Part shown: positions 1 to 8,998 of the stretch, one piece after another
How the letters are laid out: every line of letters begins with the position of its first letter
Numbering within the stretch: the stretch's first letter is position 1
Assembly (NCBI RefSeq): GCF_003797945.1
Contig: NZ_RKKU01000008.1
Location: 90,335 to 154,334, forward strand
DNA length: 64,000 nt
From: Pseudomonas neustonica
GTDB taxonomy: Bacteria > Pseudomonadota > Gammaproteobacteria > Pseudomonadales > Pseudomonadaceae
Direction: 5' to 3'
Notes under the pieces: generated by a model
What the model was told of the DNA's origin: nothing
What the model saw: the letters and a program-made list of their open reading frames with translations, nothing else
Database searches by the model: none
Position numbers and translations under genes: made by a program

Positions 1-31
1 CACCTCGTGAAGAGCGTAGGGGAAGGTATCA

Positions 32-1912
32 ATGAAAGATCAAGGGTTTCTGAATAGCGAAAATATTTTTGTTATCAATAGCTTATCTCAACTTTGGCGG
101 ATATTTCCAGAATCCCGTCCGACCCTCGACTACCGCCTAACGGATATAACCACGGCTGATGAGTCGCAGTTACTGTTCCAATCCTACGGCGACGAAAACG
201 CCAGCGAGCCATTATTTACTCGTGAGCTCGTGTTGGATCTTTATGGTCGTAAATGGCAGATCGACTTCAACAGCACGGCCGAGTTTGATTCCAGTTTGCC
301 TGGGCACGCCTTGATGCTGGCAGCGGGTACCTGCATCTCGTTGATGGTTTTCTTATTGGCGTCCTTGCTGACACTGAGGCGTGATCAGGCTGAAGCATTG
401 GCTTCGCGCATGACGCAAAAGCTGCGCGCCAGTAACGAAGCCTTGCAACAAAGTGAGGAACGTCAGCGCTTGGTGCTTAAGGGCAGCAATGATGGTTGGT
501 GGGACGTCAATGTTGAAGAGTGGCGTTTCATCGCGTCTGCCAGGTCGCTGGAAATGCTGGGTTATCCGCAGCAGCGTGGTTTCCAGGCACTACATCGATG
601 GCAATCGGTTATTGCTCCCACAGCTCGCCATGCCTTGCTCACCGAGTTGAAGGAAATAATTGAGTCTGATGCGGTGTCCTTTGCTCTGGAAACCCGTTTT
701 ACTCACAAAAATGGTGAAGAAGTGCCGCTGTTACTACGCGGAGCTATCCAACGTGATGCTCAGGGTAAGGCAGTCAGAGCAAGCGGAACCATGTTGGATC
801 TGACTGAGCAGAAGCGCGTCGAGGCAATGAAAAGCGAGTTTGTCTCTACTGTTAGTCACGAACTGCGCACACCACTGACATCTATTTCCGGGGCGCTCGG
901 CATAGTCAATAGTGGTTCTCTTGGTCCGGTGCCGGACAAAATACAGAAAATGCTGGAGATCGCTCACGCCAATAGCCTGCGTCTTAACCATCTGATTAAC
1001 GACCTGCTCGATATGGAAAAGCTCGCAGCGGGAAAAATGTCACTGGATATGCGCGTGCAGCGGATAGACACATTGGTAGATGAGGCCATTACCGCAAATC
1101 AGGCCTATGCAGAAGTTCATGGAGTCGAGCTGAACCATAGTGATGCGGAGCCTTACTGGGGCAACGTCGACGGCAACCGATTGCAGCAGGTCATAAGCAA
1201 CTTCTTATCCAATGCGATTAAGTTCTCACCTCCATCCGGGCAAGTAACGGTGCAAATGCAGATCCGAAAGGATCAATTGCGTGTGAGCGTTACTGACCAG
1301 GGCAGCGGTATTCCAGAAGCATTTCAAGCACGTATTTTCGGTAAATTTGCCCAGGCAGACGGTGCGGATAACAGACAGAAACCGGGTACTGGACTCGGGT
1401 TGGCTATTTGCCGTGAACTCATGTTGCAAATGGACGGTGCGGTCGGTTTTGACTCGCCCCCTGGCCAAGGGGCTACATTTTGGTTTGAGTTGCCATTGGC
1501 CGCTGATCCGAGCACGGATGACAGCATAGCTGCCAGTGATTTGAACGTTAGCGTTCTGGTCTTGGAAGATGATGAAACGGCCGCGCAGTTCATGGACCTG
1601 CTCTTGCGCCGCGGTGGCTATGAGCCGGTTATCGCCAATAACCTGCGCCAGGCAAAACAGTTGCTGGAGGAGTCAACGCCCTGTGCATTGGTTACCGACT
1701 TACGCTTGCCTGATGGGCATGGTCTTAGCCTGATCAGAGAGCTTCGCCAACGCAAGGAAACGCATCACCTACCGGTATTGGTGGTGTCGGCCTACTGTGA
1801 TGAGGGGCAGCGCCTGTTGGATAGCAACGTAAAAGGTATTGCCTGGCTGGATAAACCGGTCGACGAGTCCAAGGTGGTACCGCTCCTGATGGGCCTGATC
1901 AAACGTATGTAG
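32..1912 (+). CDS. Hybrid sensor histidine kinase (CHASE remnant, PAS, HisKA, HATPase, receiver)
   Basis: Membrane hybrid histidine kinase of 626 aa. Residues about 25-90 resemble only the C-terminal part of a CHASE extracytoplasmic sensor domain (LFTRELVLDLYGRKWQIDF). One membrane segment follows at about 91-114, then a PAS/PAC region (142-262), the H-box SHELRTPL with phospho-acceptor His276, the N box around 382-400, G boxes DQGSGIP and GTGLGLAI, and a C-terminal receiver with Asp556 and Lys608. The ATG at 32 has a good ribosome site (ggggaagg). An in-frame TAG lies at 17-19, so the frame cannot extend upstream. A full CHASE protein would carry about 200 more residues and another membrane segment; this copy is probably N-terminally truncated or split from its 5' part by a frameshift. 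The signal sensed is unknown. Confidence 0.85.
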   Translation: MKDQGFLNSENIFVINSLSQLWRIFPESRPTLDYRLTDITTADESQLLFQSYGDENASEPLFTRELVLDLYGRKWQIDFNSTAEFDSSLPGHALMLAAGTCISLMVFLLASLLTLRRDQAEALASRMTQKLRASNEALQQSEERQRLVLKGSNDGWWDVNVEEWRFIASARSLEMLGYPQQRGFQALHRWQSVIAPTARHALLTELKEIIESDAVSFALETRFTHKNGEEVPLLLRGAIQRDAQGKAVRASGTMLDLTEQKRVEAMKSEFVSTVSHELRTPLTSISGALGIVNSGSLGPVPDKIQKMLEIAHANSLRLNHLINDLLDMEKLAAGKMSLDMRVQRIDTLVDEAITANQAYAEVHGVELNHSDAEPYWGNVDGNRLQQVISNFLSNAIKFSPPSGQVTVQMQIRKDQLRVSVTDQGSGIPEAFQARIFGKFAQADGADNRQKPGTGLGLAICRELMLQMDGAVGFDSPPGQGATFWFELPLAADPSTDDSIAASDLNVSVLVLEDDETAAQFMDLLLRRGGYEPVIANNLRQAKQLLEESTPCALVTDLRLPDGHGLSLIRELRQRKETHHLPVLVVSAYCDEGQRLLDSNVKGIAWLDKPVDESKVVPLLMGLIKRM

Positions 1913-1933
1913 ATGTCATCAAGCAGGAGCTAA

Positions 1934-1962
1934 ATGGCGGAGTGCCGGTGGCGCTCCGCCAT
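1934..1962 (+). terminator. Hairpin between the kinase and tpx
   Basis: Perfect 9-bp stem ATGGCGGAG / CTCCGCCAT with an 11-nt loop, 21 bases after the kinase stop codon and just before the convergent tpx stop. It has no T-run, so termination activity is uncertain. Confidence 0.4.
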
Positions 1963-1972
1963 GAATCAAAAC

Positions 1973-2470
1973 TTAAAGAGCAGCCAGGGCCGCATCATAG
2001 TTGGGTTCGTGGCCAATCTCGCTGACCAGTTCGCTGTGCAGCACTTTGTCATTCTCATCCAGCACAACCACTGCTCGAGCAGTCAGTCCTGCCATGGGGC
2101 CATTTTCAATATCAACGCCATAGTCGCGGATGAACTCACGGCCGCGCATAGTCGAAAGGTTGACCACATTTTCCAAACCTTCTGCGCCGCAGAAACGCGC
2201 CTGGGCGAAGGGCAAATCGGCGGAGATGCAGAGTACAACCGTGTTTTCCAGAGCGCTGGCCTTGCTGTTAAAGGTACGCACTGAAGTCGCACAGGTGGGT
2301 GTATCAACACTGGGGAAAATATTCAGAATCTTACGCTTGCCGTTGAGGCTGGAAAGGCTGACGTCGCTCAAATCCTTGGCTACCAGACTAAAAGCAGGTG
2401 CGCTATCGCCCTTGGCCGGGAGTTGACCGCCAACAGAAATGGGATTACCGCGCAATGTTACGCTAGACAT
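1973..2470 (-). CDS. tpx: Thiol peroxidase (lipid hydroperoxide peroxidase)
   Basis: Atypical 2-Cys peroxiredoxin that reduces H2O2 and organic hydroperoxides with thioredoxin. Its 165 aa is the family length. The peroxidatic cysteine is Cys60 in SVDTPTC and the resolving cysteine is Cys94 in [11 protein letters not shown], spaced as in E. coli Tpx; the active-site Thr and Arg (PTC, SVRTFN) are present. It is a single gene on the minus strand between the sensor kinase and tamB, and nothing in its upstream region clearly shows regulation. Confidence 0.96.
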   Translation of the reverse strand: MSSVTLRGNPISVGGQLPAKGDSAPAFSLVAKDLSDVSLSSLNGKRKILNIFPSVDTPTCATSVRTFNSKASALENTVVLCISADLPFAQARFCGAEGLENVVNLSTMRGREFIRDYGVDIENGPMAGLTARAVVVLDENDKVLHSELVSEIGHEPNYDAALAAL

Positions 2471-2569
2471 GGTGACTCCTTATTGATGCCTCAGGCTTTG
2501 CACAATGCTGAGCCCGCAGGTGAAATAGCAACCCGTCAGGGCTGCCATGGTGACTGGTAATAGCTTGTC

Positions 2570-5500
2570 TCAGAAGTCGATACGATAGAAGAAATCCAGC
2601 GAGCTGGCAAAGCCGCTGATGGCTTCCAGATAGAGTCGTCTGGTCAGGTCGTAACGCAATGCCAACTGGTTTGCTGGCTCAAACACGCCAACACCATAAC
2701 GCACACTGAGTTTGTCGGTGATGCTGCCACTGGCAACGACTTGGGTGCTGGTACCTGAACCTTCGGACTCAACGGCGAAATCCTCCAATCCCAAGGTGTC
2801 ACCGATCTTCTGGGTGATCGGCGCCGTACCTGCGAGCCCCAGCGCCAGAGCGGCCTGACCTACCATATTGCTGTCGCCCTCCTGGCCTAGCGGACGCCCC
2901 AGAACCAGATACGACATCGCCTCCTGCTGTGACATGGGCGGCTCAGAAAAAACGGTTGTGCTGGGGCTGTTGGCGTTGCCAGTGAGGCGCAATCCGGCAA
3001 CCACCTCATCTACCTTGCGGATCGCTTCAATATTCATGTAAGGCTGGCTGATTGGACCAGAAAATAGCAGGATCGCCCGTCTTAAGGTCAGATCCTGCCC
3101 CAGCCGCTTGATACGGCCATCGAGTATGCGTAGATCGCCATTGGCGGTCATGTTTTCGCGCACGGCCAGCTGGCCCTTCAGGCGTCCGGTCAGCCCAAAT
3201 GCAGAAAGCCGCAGTTGGTCACCTATTACCAACTGAATCCGAGCGGTAACTTCCAGCGGCGACTCGGTTTTCTCTGCAACTTGCTGGCCGACGATCACAG
3301 TGTCGTCCGAAACTCTCACTGCCTGTGCCGGTAGCTCGCGCACCGTTATATCGCCTTCAGGTATGGCGACCTTGCCGCTCACATGTAACGCATTTTGCCG
3401 TAATCCCAGCTGTAGCTCAGGACTTACCAATAAGTGGGCATAGGGCTCTACCGTGACGGGCAGCGAGCTGCCAATGAGCTCAAGGTTAACATCGAGGGGC
3501 GCCCAACCAACCTCACCCACCAGCTTTCCAGTACCTTTTTCGCCACTGCTCCAGTTACCGTCAATGCTTGCGCTCTGCCCCTGAACGCGTATATCAGCAG
3601 TGAGCTGCTCCAGACTAATGGGTAGCGATGGACCGCTCGCATGTCCATTTGTCAGGCGTAATTGGCCGTTGACGATAGGCTCACGCAGTACACCACCCAG
3701 CTCCCCCTGCCCGTTCAACTGTCCTTCCAGCCGTTGTACTTGAGCAATAAAGGGGCGCATAACATCAAGCTTTAACCCGGTTATTTGATAAGCGCCAGTG
3801 AGGGCTTGTTTGCCGCCTGGCTCCTGCACCTGGGCCTGGATGTTGAGTTGGCCAATGCTGTCACTTTTAAGTACCAAATCAGCATTGGCTGTCCTCGCCT
3901 GTAAACGAGTGGTTAATTCGAGCAGCTGATAAGGAAAGTCGACGCTTTGCTCTTCTTCAGTAACCTGAATAAGACCGTCCGCGCTGCGGATGCTGACATC
4001 GGCGATGGGAGCCTTGCCGACTGCCTGGCTGAACTCTATCCTGGCATTCAGCAAGGCCTGCCAGTCTATATCCTCAGGCATCCAGGGCTTAAGCGAAGCA
4101 AGATCAAAGTCCTGTAGCGTCATGGCGAGGTTGCGCTCAGGCATCAGCGTTTGCTGCCCGTTGAAACATAGTTGTGATTTGGCATGCGACCAGCAGTGCT
4201 CGCTCAGTTGCAGGCGTCCTGAAGCCATTACATAGCGCAGGTCCGCGCTATTTTGTAGCGTCCAATCGAATTGCTGGTAAGCAATGGCGCTCTGCGTCAG
4301 TTGCCCTTGCCACTGTCTGGCATTAAGGCTGCCGCGCAGGCGCGCTGTGGCGTCGACCAGCCCCTCAGTCAAATCCAGGGTCAGGCTGTGGTTGGCTCGG
4401 TTGCCATCAAGTTCAAGCTCAAGGGTGCCGAAGTCACTGTTACCGCTGCGCAGCCCTGCCGCCTTCAATTGCAGGCTAAGGGGCAAATCTTCAGAAACAC
4501 GAACACGTCCAGCCAGGGTCAGAGCGTCTACGCGTGTATCTGCATAACCTGCGTCTTCACCAGCCAAGCTGAGCTCAATACCCGGGGCTTTTTCCGTTCC
4601 GCTGAAGGTGGCACGGCCTTGCAATGAGCCTCGCAGCTCTGGCCAGAGCGTGGCGAGCCGGTCCAGCTGGATATCCAGATAGCCGCTGACCTGGTTGCCC
4701 CACTGCCCTTCCCCGCTAATGCGGTTGTCACCCTGGCGCAGCAGCAGGTCGCTGATTTGCCATACGGATTGGCGTTTGTCGACTTGGCCTTGTGTTGCCA
4801 ATGGCTGTTGACGCAGGCTGCCATCGATATCCCAACGGGCCTGTAGCTGCAGTATGTCTGCCTCGAGACTGCCTTCGCTGGTTAATTGCCCATTGAGCTT
4901 GCCAGGAAGTTGCGCCACAAAGATACCCGGGTTCAGGTCTTGCAGCTGAAACTCGCCATTCCAGGCGATCGCCGGACTCAAGGTTAAATCCACCGTGCCG
5001 GACGCACTACCGGCATCGGTGCTGAGCTTCAGCGAGGCGATAGTCAACGCCTGCTGATCGCCTTTGGCGCTGAGGTCAATATCGATACTCTGACCGGCGA
5101 CGCCGGTCAGGCGAGCCTTGAGGTCGCTGTTTATCTGCTGGTCCTGCAGACTGGCTTGCATGTCCAACTGCTGCAAGGTTACATCGCCCAGGTCTTGCGG
5201 ATAGAACCACTGCCATGGAAAGGCTTGCTGCAGACTGAGCTGCGCGCTCGCAGACAGTGTGCTCTCCCAATTTGCATCGGCTTTCAGGTGCAGTTTGCGG
5301 GCTGGCTCATCAGCCACAATCAACAGCAGATCGGCATTACGGACGCCGGTCGTCTCGGCCAGCGCCGAGAGCGCCAGCTTCACCTTGCCGCCCTGCCCTG
5401 GCAAGGTGGCACTGCCCTTTATCGCGTATCCATCCTTGAGATCACCCTCTGCGTCCAGCACCAAGTCATTCAGCGTCAAGCCCTCTGGTAGCGTCTGCGC

Positions 5501-6274
5501 TGCCAGAAATGCATCTCCTTGCCAATGCAGGTTAGCCGGCAGTTGGGTATCCAGCACTGCAGCCTCGGCTTGTAGTTGGCCCGATAGGTAACCACTGCTA
5601 TCTATCGTCAGCTGTAGCTGCTTTTTTAGTGCCCCGCCGATCTGCAGATCAAGCGACCACTCGCGTGAATCTACCGGCGGCAAGTTGATCCGTCCACCCA
5701 GGGTCAGCGGCCAATCGTCTTGCATTTGCAATGCGCCACTGAGCTTCCAGTTCAGATCAGGTCCAACGCCGGAGAACTCACTGATAGCGAGTTGATCTCC
5801 TTTGGCATTGGCTTGCAGGATCAAGTCACTGAGCAAGGTCTTTTCGCCATCAAGCGAAATACGGTCAATACGAACGTCATCAAGCTCGATAGCTAGCGGC
5901 AGGCTAAACTCAGGCAAGCTGAACGGCTCGTTGGTTTTTGCCTCCTCAGTGGACTGGCTAACAACGGTGATGCTGTGACTGTGGAGGCGGTCTATGCACA
6001 GTCGCATCCCCAGCAAGCATGACGGTGACCAAGCAAAATCAAGCTGCTCAACGTCCAGCATCAGGCTGGTGTCGTGCCAAGCGATCTTGTCAAACTGCCA
6101 GCCATGCCAGAGGTCTCCGCCGACAAAGGCGAGTTCTAACCTTGGCTCCAGCACTTGCGCTTTGTTGAACAGCCAGCGGTTGAAACCTTCGCTGCCCAAT
6201 AGCAAAAACACCAATAGCAGCAAAGTGACCAATGCCAGTACTGTGCCCAGTAAAGCTTTCAATACAAGGCGCAT
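2570..6274 (-). CDS. tamB: Translocation and assembly module inner-membrane component TamB
   Basis: Inner-membrane-anchored, periplasm-spanning protein of the AsmA/VPS13-like (DUF490) family. It works with TamA in outer-membrane protein insertion and, in current models, in phospholipid transport to the outer membrane. The 1234 aa begin with one membrane anchor (about 7-28, leucine-rich). A long beta-rich repeat body follows, then the conserved DUF490 C-terminal region with a terminal aromatic residue (ending FYRIDF), which is the typical docking end. Its ATG overlaps the tamA stop as TAATG, so the two are translationally coupled. Length and partner match the family (E. coli TamB is about 1260 aa). 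Confidence 0.95.
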   Translation of the reverse strand: MRLVLKALLGTVLALVTLLLLVFLLLGSEGFNRWLFNKAQVLEPRLELAFVGGDLWHGWQFDKIAWHDTSLMLDVEQLDFAWSPSCLLGMRLCIDRLHSHSITVVSQSTEEAKTNEPFSLPEFSLPLAIELDDVRIDRISLDGEKTLLSDLILQANAKGDQLAISEFSGVGPDLNWKLSGALQMQDDWPLTLGGRINLPPVDSREWSLDLQIGGALKKQLQLTIDSSGYLSGQLQAEAAVLDTQLPANLHWQGDAFLAAQTLPEGLTLNDLVLDAEGDLKDGYAIKGSATLPGQGGKVKLALSALAETTGVRNADLLLIVADEPARKLHLKADANWESTLSASAQLSLQQAFPWQWFYPQDLGDVTLQQLDMQASLQDQQINSDLKARLTGVAGQSIDIDLSAKGDQQALTIASLKLSTDAGSASGTVDLTLSPAIAWNGEFQLQDLNPGIFVAQLPGKLNGQLTSEGSLEADILQLQARWDIDGSLRQQPLATQGQVDKRQSVWQISDLLLRQGDNRISGEGQWGNQVSGYLDIQLDRLATLWPELRGSLQGRATFSGTEKAPGIELSLAGEDAGYADTRVDALTLAGRVRVSEDLPLSLQLKAAGLRSGNSDFGTLELELDGNRANHSLTLDLTEGLVDATARLRGSLNARQWQGQLTQSAIAYQQFDWTLQNSADLRYVMASGRLQLSEHCWSHAKSQLCFNGQQTLMPERNLAMTLQDFDLASLKPWMPEDIDWQALLNARIEFSQAVGKAPIADVSIRSADGLIQVTEEEQSVDFPYQLLELTTRLQARTANADLVLKSDSIGQLNIQAQVQEPGGKQALTGAYQITGLKLDVMRPFIAQVQRLEGQLNGQGELGGVLREPIVNGQLRLTNGHASGPSLPISLEQLTADIRVQGQSASIDGNWSSGEKGTGKLVGEVGWAPLDVNLELIGSSLPVTVEPYAHLLVSPELQLGLRQNALHVSGKVAIPEGDITVRELPAQAVRVSDDTVIVGQQVAEKTESPLEVTARIQLVIGDQLRLSAFGLTGRLKGQLAVRENMTANGDLRILDGRIKRLGQDLTLRRAILLFSGPISQPYMNIEAIRKVDEVVAGLRLTGNANSPSTTVFSEPPMSQQEAMSYLVLGRPLGQEGDSNMVGQAALALGLAGTAPITQKIGDTLGLEDFAVESEGSGTSTQVVASGSITDKLSVRYGVGVFEPANQLALRYDLTRRLYLEAISGFASSLDFFYRIDF

Positions 6275-7983
6275 TACAGCTCTGGCCCCATGGAGAAGTG
6301 AATACGAAAGCCCTCTTGCGGATCAGATAGCGAGCGCGCCAAATCGACCCGCAACGGACCAATAGGCGACACCCAGCGAATGCCCAAGCCTACGGCGGTT
6401 TTAAGTGGATCGGTCGGCGAATCCACGGCATTACCGTAGTCGACAAAGGTCGCTGCCCGCCAACGATCAATGAACTCATACTGGTACTCCAGCGTTGAGG
6501 CCATCAGGTAGCGCCCGCCCACGGTATCGCCGGTATTGTCTACCGGTGACAGCGTTTGATAGGCGTAACCTCTGACGCTCTGATCGCCACCGGCGAAGAA
6601 ACGCAGAGAGGGTGGGATGCTGCTGAAATCATTGGTGGCGACGGCGCCTAATTGCAGGCGAGTCAGAAACCGGTGCCGATCAAATACCGTATACAGCCCT
6701 TTGGCCTGAGCCATTACCCGGGCAAAGTCGACGGTAGAAAGAACACCTTCCTTCGCTCCCTGGACATCAAGCAGCATGCTGTAACCGCGTGCCGGATCGA
6801 TACCGCCTGAGGTTCTTGTGCGTTGCAGCGCCAAACTGGGGATCAGCAGGTTACTTGTACCTGAGTCATCACCCAGGGAGAACACCTCATTTTGCAGCCG
6901 CAAACCAAGCGTGCGTTCCCAACCATTATCAAGGCGCTTGCGCAGTTCAGCCCCCACCGCAAGGCTGCGTGTCTCGACATTGTCTATATCTTCGTTCTGC
7001 CAACCGACGAAATAACGCAGGTTGCTGGTCAATGGCGGATCCAGTGGTACCTGATAAAAGGCACTGATCTGCTGCCTCGGGGCGGACAGCTCCGCACTGG
7101 CACCGCGGCTATGTCCTTGCGCGTTGAGCCAATGCTGATCCCAGGTTGCTTTGGTTCGCACGCCAACGTCGGTTGAAAATCCGCCACCAAATCCCAGCGA
7201 GTTGGGATCTCTTGCTGTCAGTTCAACTTCTACCGGAATAGTCCCGCCGGTGGCTTTATCCGGAGGAGCGATGACTTGAACGCCGCTAAAGTAGCCACTG
7301 GAGAGCAGGTCCTGATTAAACTGCCCTACCAGATCGGCGTCGTATGGCACGCCGGGTTTGAAGGGGATAAAACGATCCAGCAGCTCTTTGCTGAAAGGTG
7401 TTTCTGAATAGCTCACCTCGCCAAGCTTATAACGTTCACCCGTCAGGTAGGCGATGTCGATATCTGCCTGGTTGGCATCTGGATTGACTCTCAGCTGGTG
7501 CTTGAGGTACTGCCCGGAAAAATAACCGTATCGCAGTGCTCGGTTGCTGATCTGCGACTTAATGCTTTCGTAGTTGTCATGATTGAGCCGCTTTCCAGGC
7601 GCCAGACCGTCAGGCAGGGTAAGCGTAAATGCATCGGTGCCCCTGCCTTCGCCTTGAATATCAATATCGATTGCGTTGATCCGTACTGGCGTGCCGAGAT
7701 CAACCTTGATGGTCAGCGTTGGATCTTGTTCGCTGCCGGACACAGCCAGATAGTTGCTGCTGTGATAATACCCTAGAGCCTGTGCTGCACGGGTTGCCTG
7801 CTTGTCAGCATGCTCAAACAAGCGTCGCAGCTCATCAGGACTCTGCGCCTCGACCGGGCCGATATAAGCTTCGATATTGTCTTTAACCGCTCGATTCTTG
7901 GGCTCGACCTCAACCACCAAGTCAGCCCAAGCGGTTGGGGCAAGCAATATCAGACCTAGCAGTAGTGGATTGGGTCGGGCCAT
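6274..7983 (-). CDS. tamA: Outer-membrane Omp85-family protein TamA
   Basis: 569-aa outer-membrane partner of TamB. A signal peptide ends at about residue 20 (PTAWA-DLVV). Three POTRA-type periplasmic domains occupy roughly 21-260. A C-terminal 16-strand Omp85 barrel follows, carrying the conserved RFFAGGDQSVRGYAYQ motif (Omp85 lid-lock type) and GPLRVDLA near the end. The 3' end overlaps tamB by one base. Divergent xthA begins 146 bases away, so both promoters must lie in 7984-8129. Confidence 0.95.
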   Translation of the reverse strand: MARPNPLLLGLILLAPTAWADLVVEVEPKNRAVKDNIEAYIGPVEAQSPDELRRLFEHADKQATRAAQALGYYHSSNYLAVSGSEQDPTLTIKVDLGTPVRINAIDIDIQGEGRGTDAFTLTLPDGLAPGKRLNHDNYESIKSQISNRALRYGYFSGQYLKHQLRVNPDANQADIDIAYLTGERYKLGEVSYSETPFSKELLDRFIPFKPGVPYDADLVGQFNQDLLSSGYFSGVQVIAPPDKATGGTIPVEVELTARDPNSLGFGGGFSTDVGVRTKATWDQHWLNAQGHSRGASAELSAPRQQISAFYQVPLDPPLTSNLRYFVGWQNEDIDNVETRSLAVGAELRKRLDNGWERTLGLRLQNEVFSLGDDSGTSNLLIPSLALQRTRTSGGIDPARGYSMLLDVQGAKEGVLSTVDFARVMAQAKGLYTVFDRHRFLTRLQLGAVATNDFSSIPPSLRFFAGGDQSVRGYAYQTLSPVDNTGDTVGGRYLMASTLEYQYEFIDRWRAATFVDYGNAVDSPTDPLKTAVGLGIRWVSPIGPLRVDLARSLSDPQEGFRIHFSMGPEL

Positions 7984-8129
7984 GCGCTCCTTCCTGAACT
8001 TTGCAGCGGAGCAATGCTAACATGCCCGGCATTGCCAATTAGGGTCTTTATAGCTGTTTTAATTGAAAACATTCATCTTCGCACTCGTCTCATCGCAGAA
8101 CGCCGTGCGGCCTCCTTCAGGAAATACTC

Positions 8130-8945
8130 ATGAAAATAGTCTCTTTCAATATCAACGGCCTGCGAGCGCGTCCTCATCAACTGAGCGAGATTGTCACCCA
8201 ACATGCGCCTGATGTTATTGGCCTGCAGGAAACCAAAGTAGACGATCCGCAGTTTCCGCTGGAGATGGTCGAGAAACTGGGATACCACGTTTACTTTCAC
8301 GGTCAGAAAGGTCACTACGGTGTAGCGCTGCTGTGTAAAGAAGAGCCGCTGTGGGTGCGCAAGGGACTACCAAAAGACAATGACGAGGCGCAACGACGAA
8401 TGATCAGCGCTGCTATACCCTGCGCTGACGGTAAGCCCCTGTTTGTGTTCAATGGCTACTTCCCGCAAGGTGAGAGCCGTGACCACCCTACCAAGTTCCC
8501 TGCCAAGCAGAAGTTCTACGCTGACCTGCAGGCACACCTTGAGCAGGATTTCACTGCCGATCAGCGCATTATTATCATGGGGGATGTGAATATTTCTGAT
8601 ACTGACGCTGATATCGGTATCGGCGCCGATAATGCCAAACGCTGGTTACGTACTGGCAAGTGCAGCTTTTTGCCCGAGGAACGCGAGTGGATGCAACGCC
8701 TGAAGGCCTGGGGCATGGTCGATACGTTCCGGCATCTGCACCCCGAGGTGAACGATAAGTTCAGTTGGTTTGACTACCGCAGCCGCGGCTTTGAAGACAC
8801 GCCCAAGCGTGGGCTGAGAATCGATATGATCATGGCCAGCCGTCCCCTACTGGACCTCTGTACAGAAAGCGATATCGATTACGCTATCCGAGCAATGGAA
8901 AAGCCCTCTGACCATGCGCCGATCTGGAGTAACTTCACACTCTAG
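8130..8945 (+). CDS. xthA: Exodeoxyribonuclease III
   Basis: Mg-dependent AP endonuclease and 3'-5' exonuclease of base-excision repair. The 271 aa carry all the EEP-superfamily motifs: the metal-binding Glu in GLQETKVDD, the Asn/Asp catalytic motif [13 protein letters not shown], and the terminal His in PSDHAPIW. The start is fixed by a caggaa ribosome site 7 bases before the ATG. It is transcribed alone, divergent from tamA and convergent with clpA, and separated from clpA by a strong terminator. Confidence 0.97.
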   Translation: MKIVSFNINGLRARPHQLSEIVTQHAPDVIGLQETKVDDPQFPLEMVEKLGYHVYFHGQKGHYGVALLCKEEPLWVRKGLPKDNDEAQRRMISAAIPCADGKPLFVFNGYFPQGESRDHPTKFPAKQKFYADLQAHLEQDFTADQRIIIMGDVNISDTDADIGIGADNAKRWLRTGKCSFLPEEREWMQRLKAWGMVDTFRHLHPEVNDKFSWFDYRSRGFEDTPKRGLRIDMIMASRPLLDLCTESDIDYAIRAMEKPSDHAPIWSNFTL

Positions 8946-8950
8946 ACAAA

Positions 8951-8984
8951 AAAAGCCCGGGCGATATAACCGCCCGGGCTTTTT
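8951..8984. terminator. Bidirectional terminator between xthA and clpA
   Basis: A perfect 10-bp GC-rich stem (AGCCCGGGCG at 8954-8963, complement at 8971-8980) with a 7-nt loop, flanked by AAAA and TTTT so that it has a U-tract in either direction. It serves both convergent genes. Confidence 0.92.
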
Positions 8985-8998
8985 AATCACCGGCCTGT

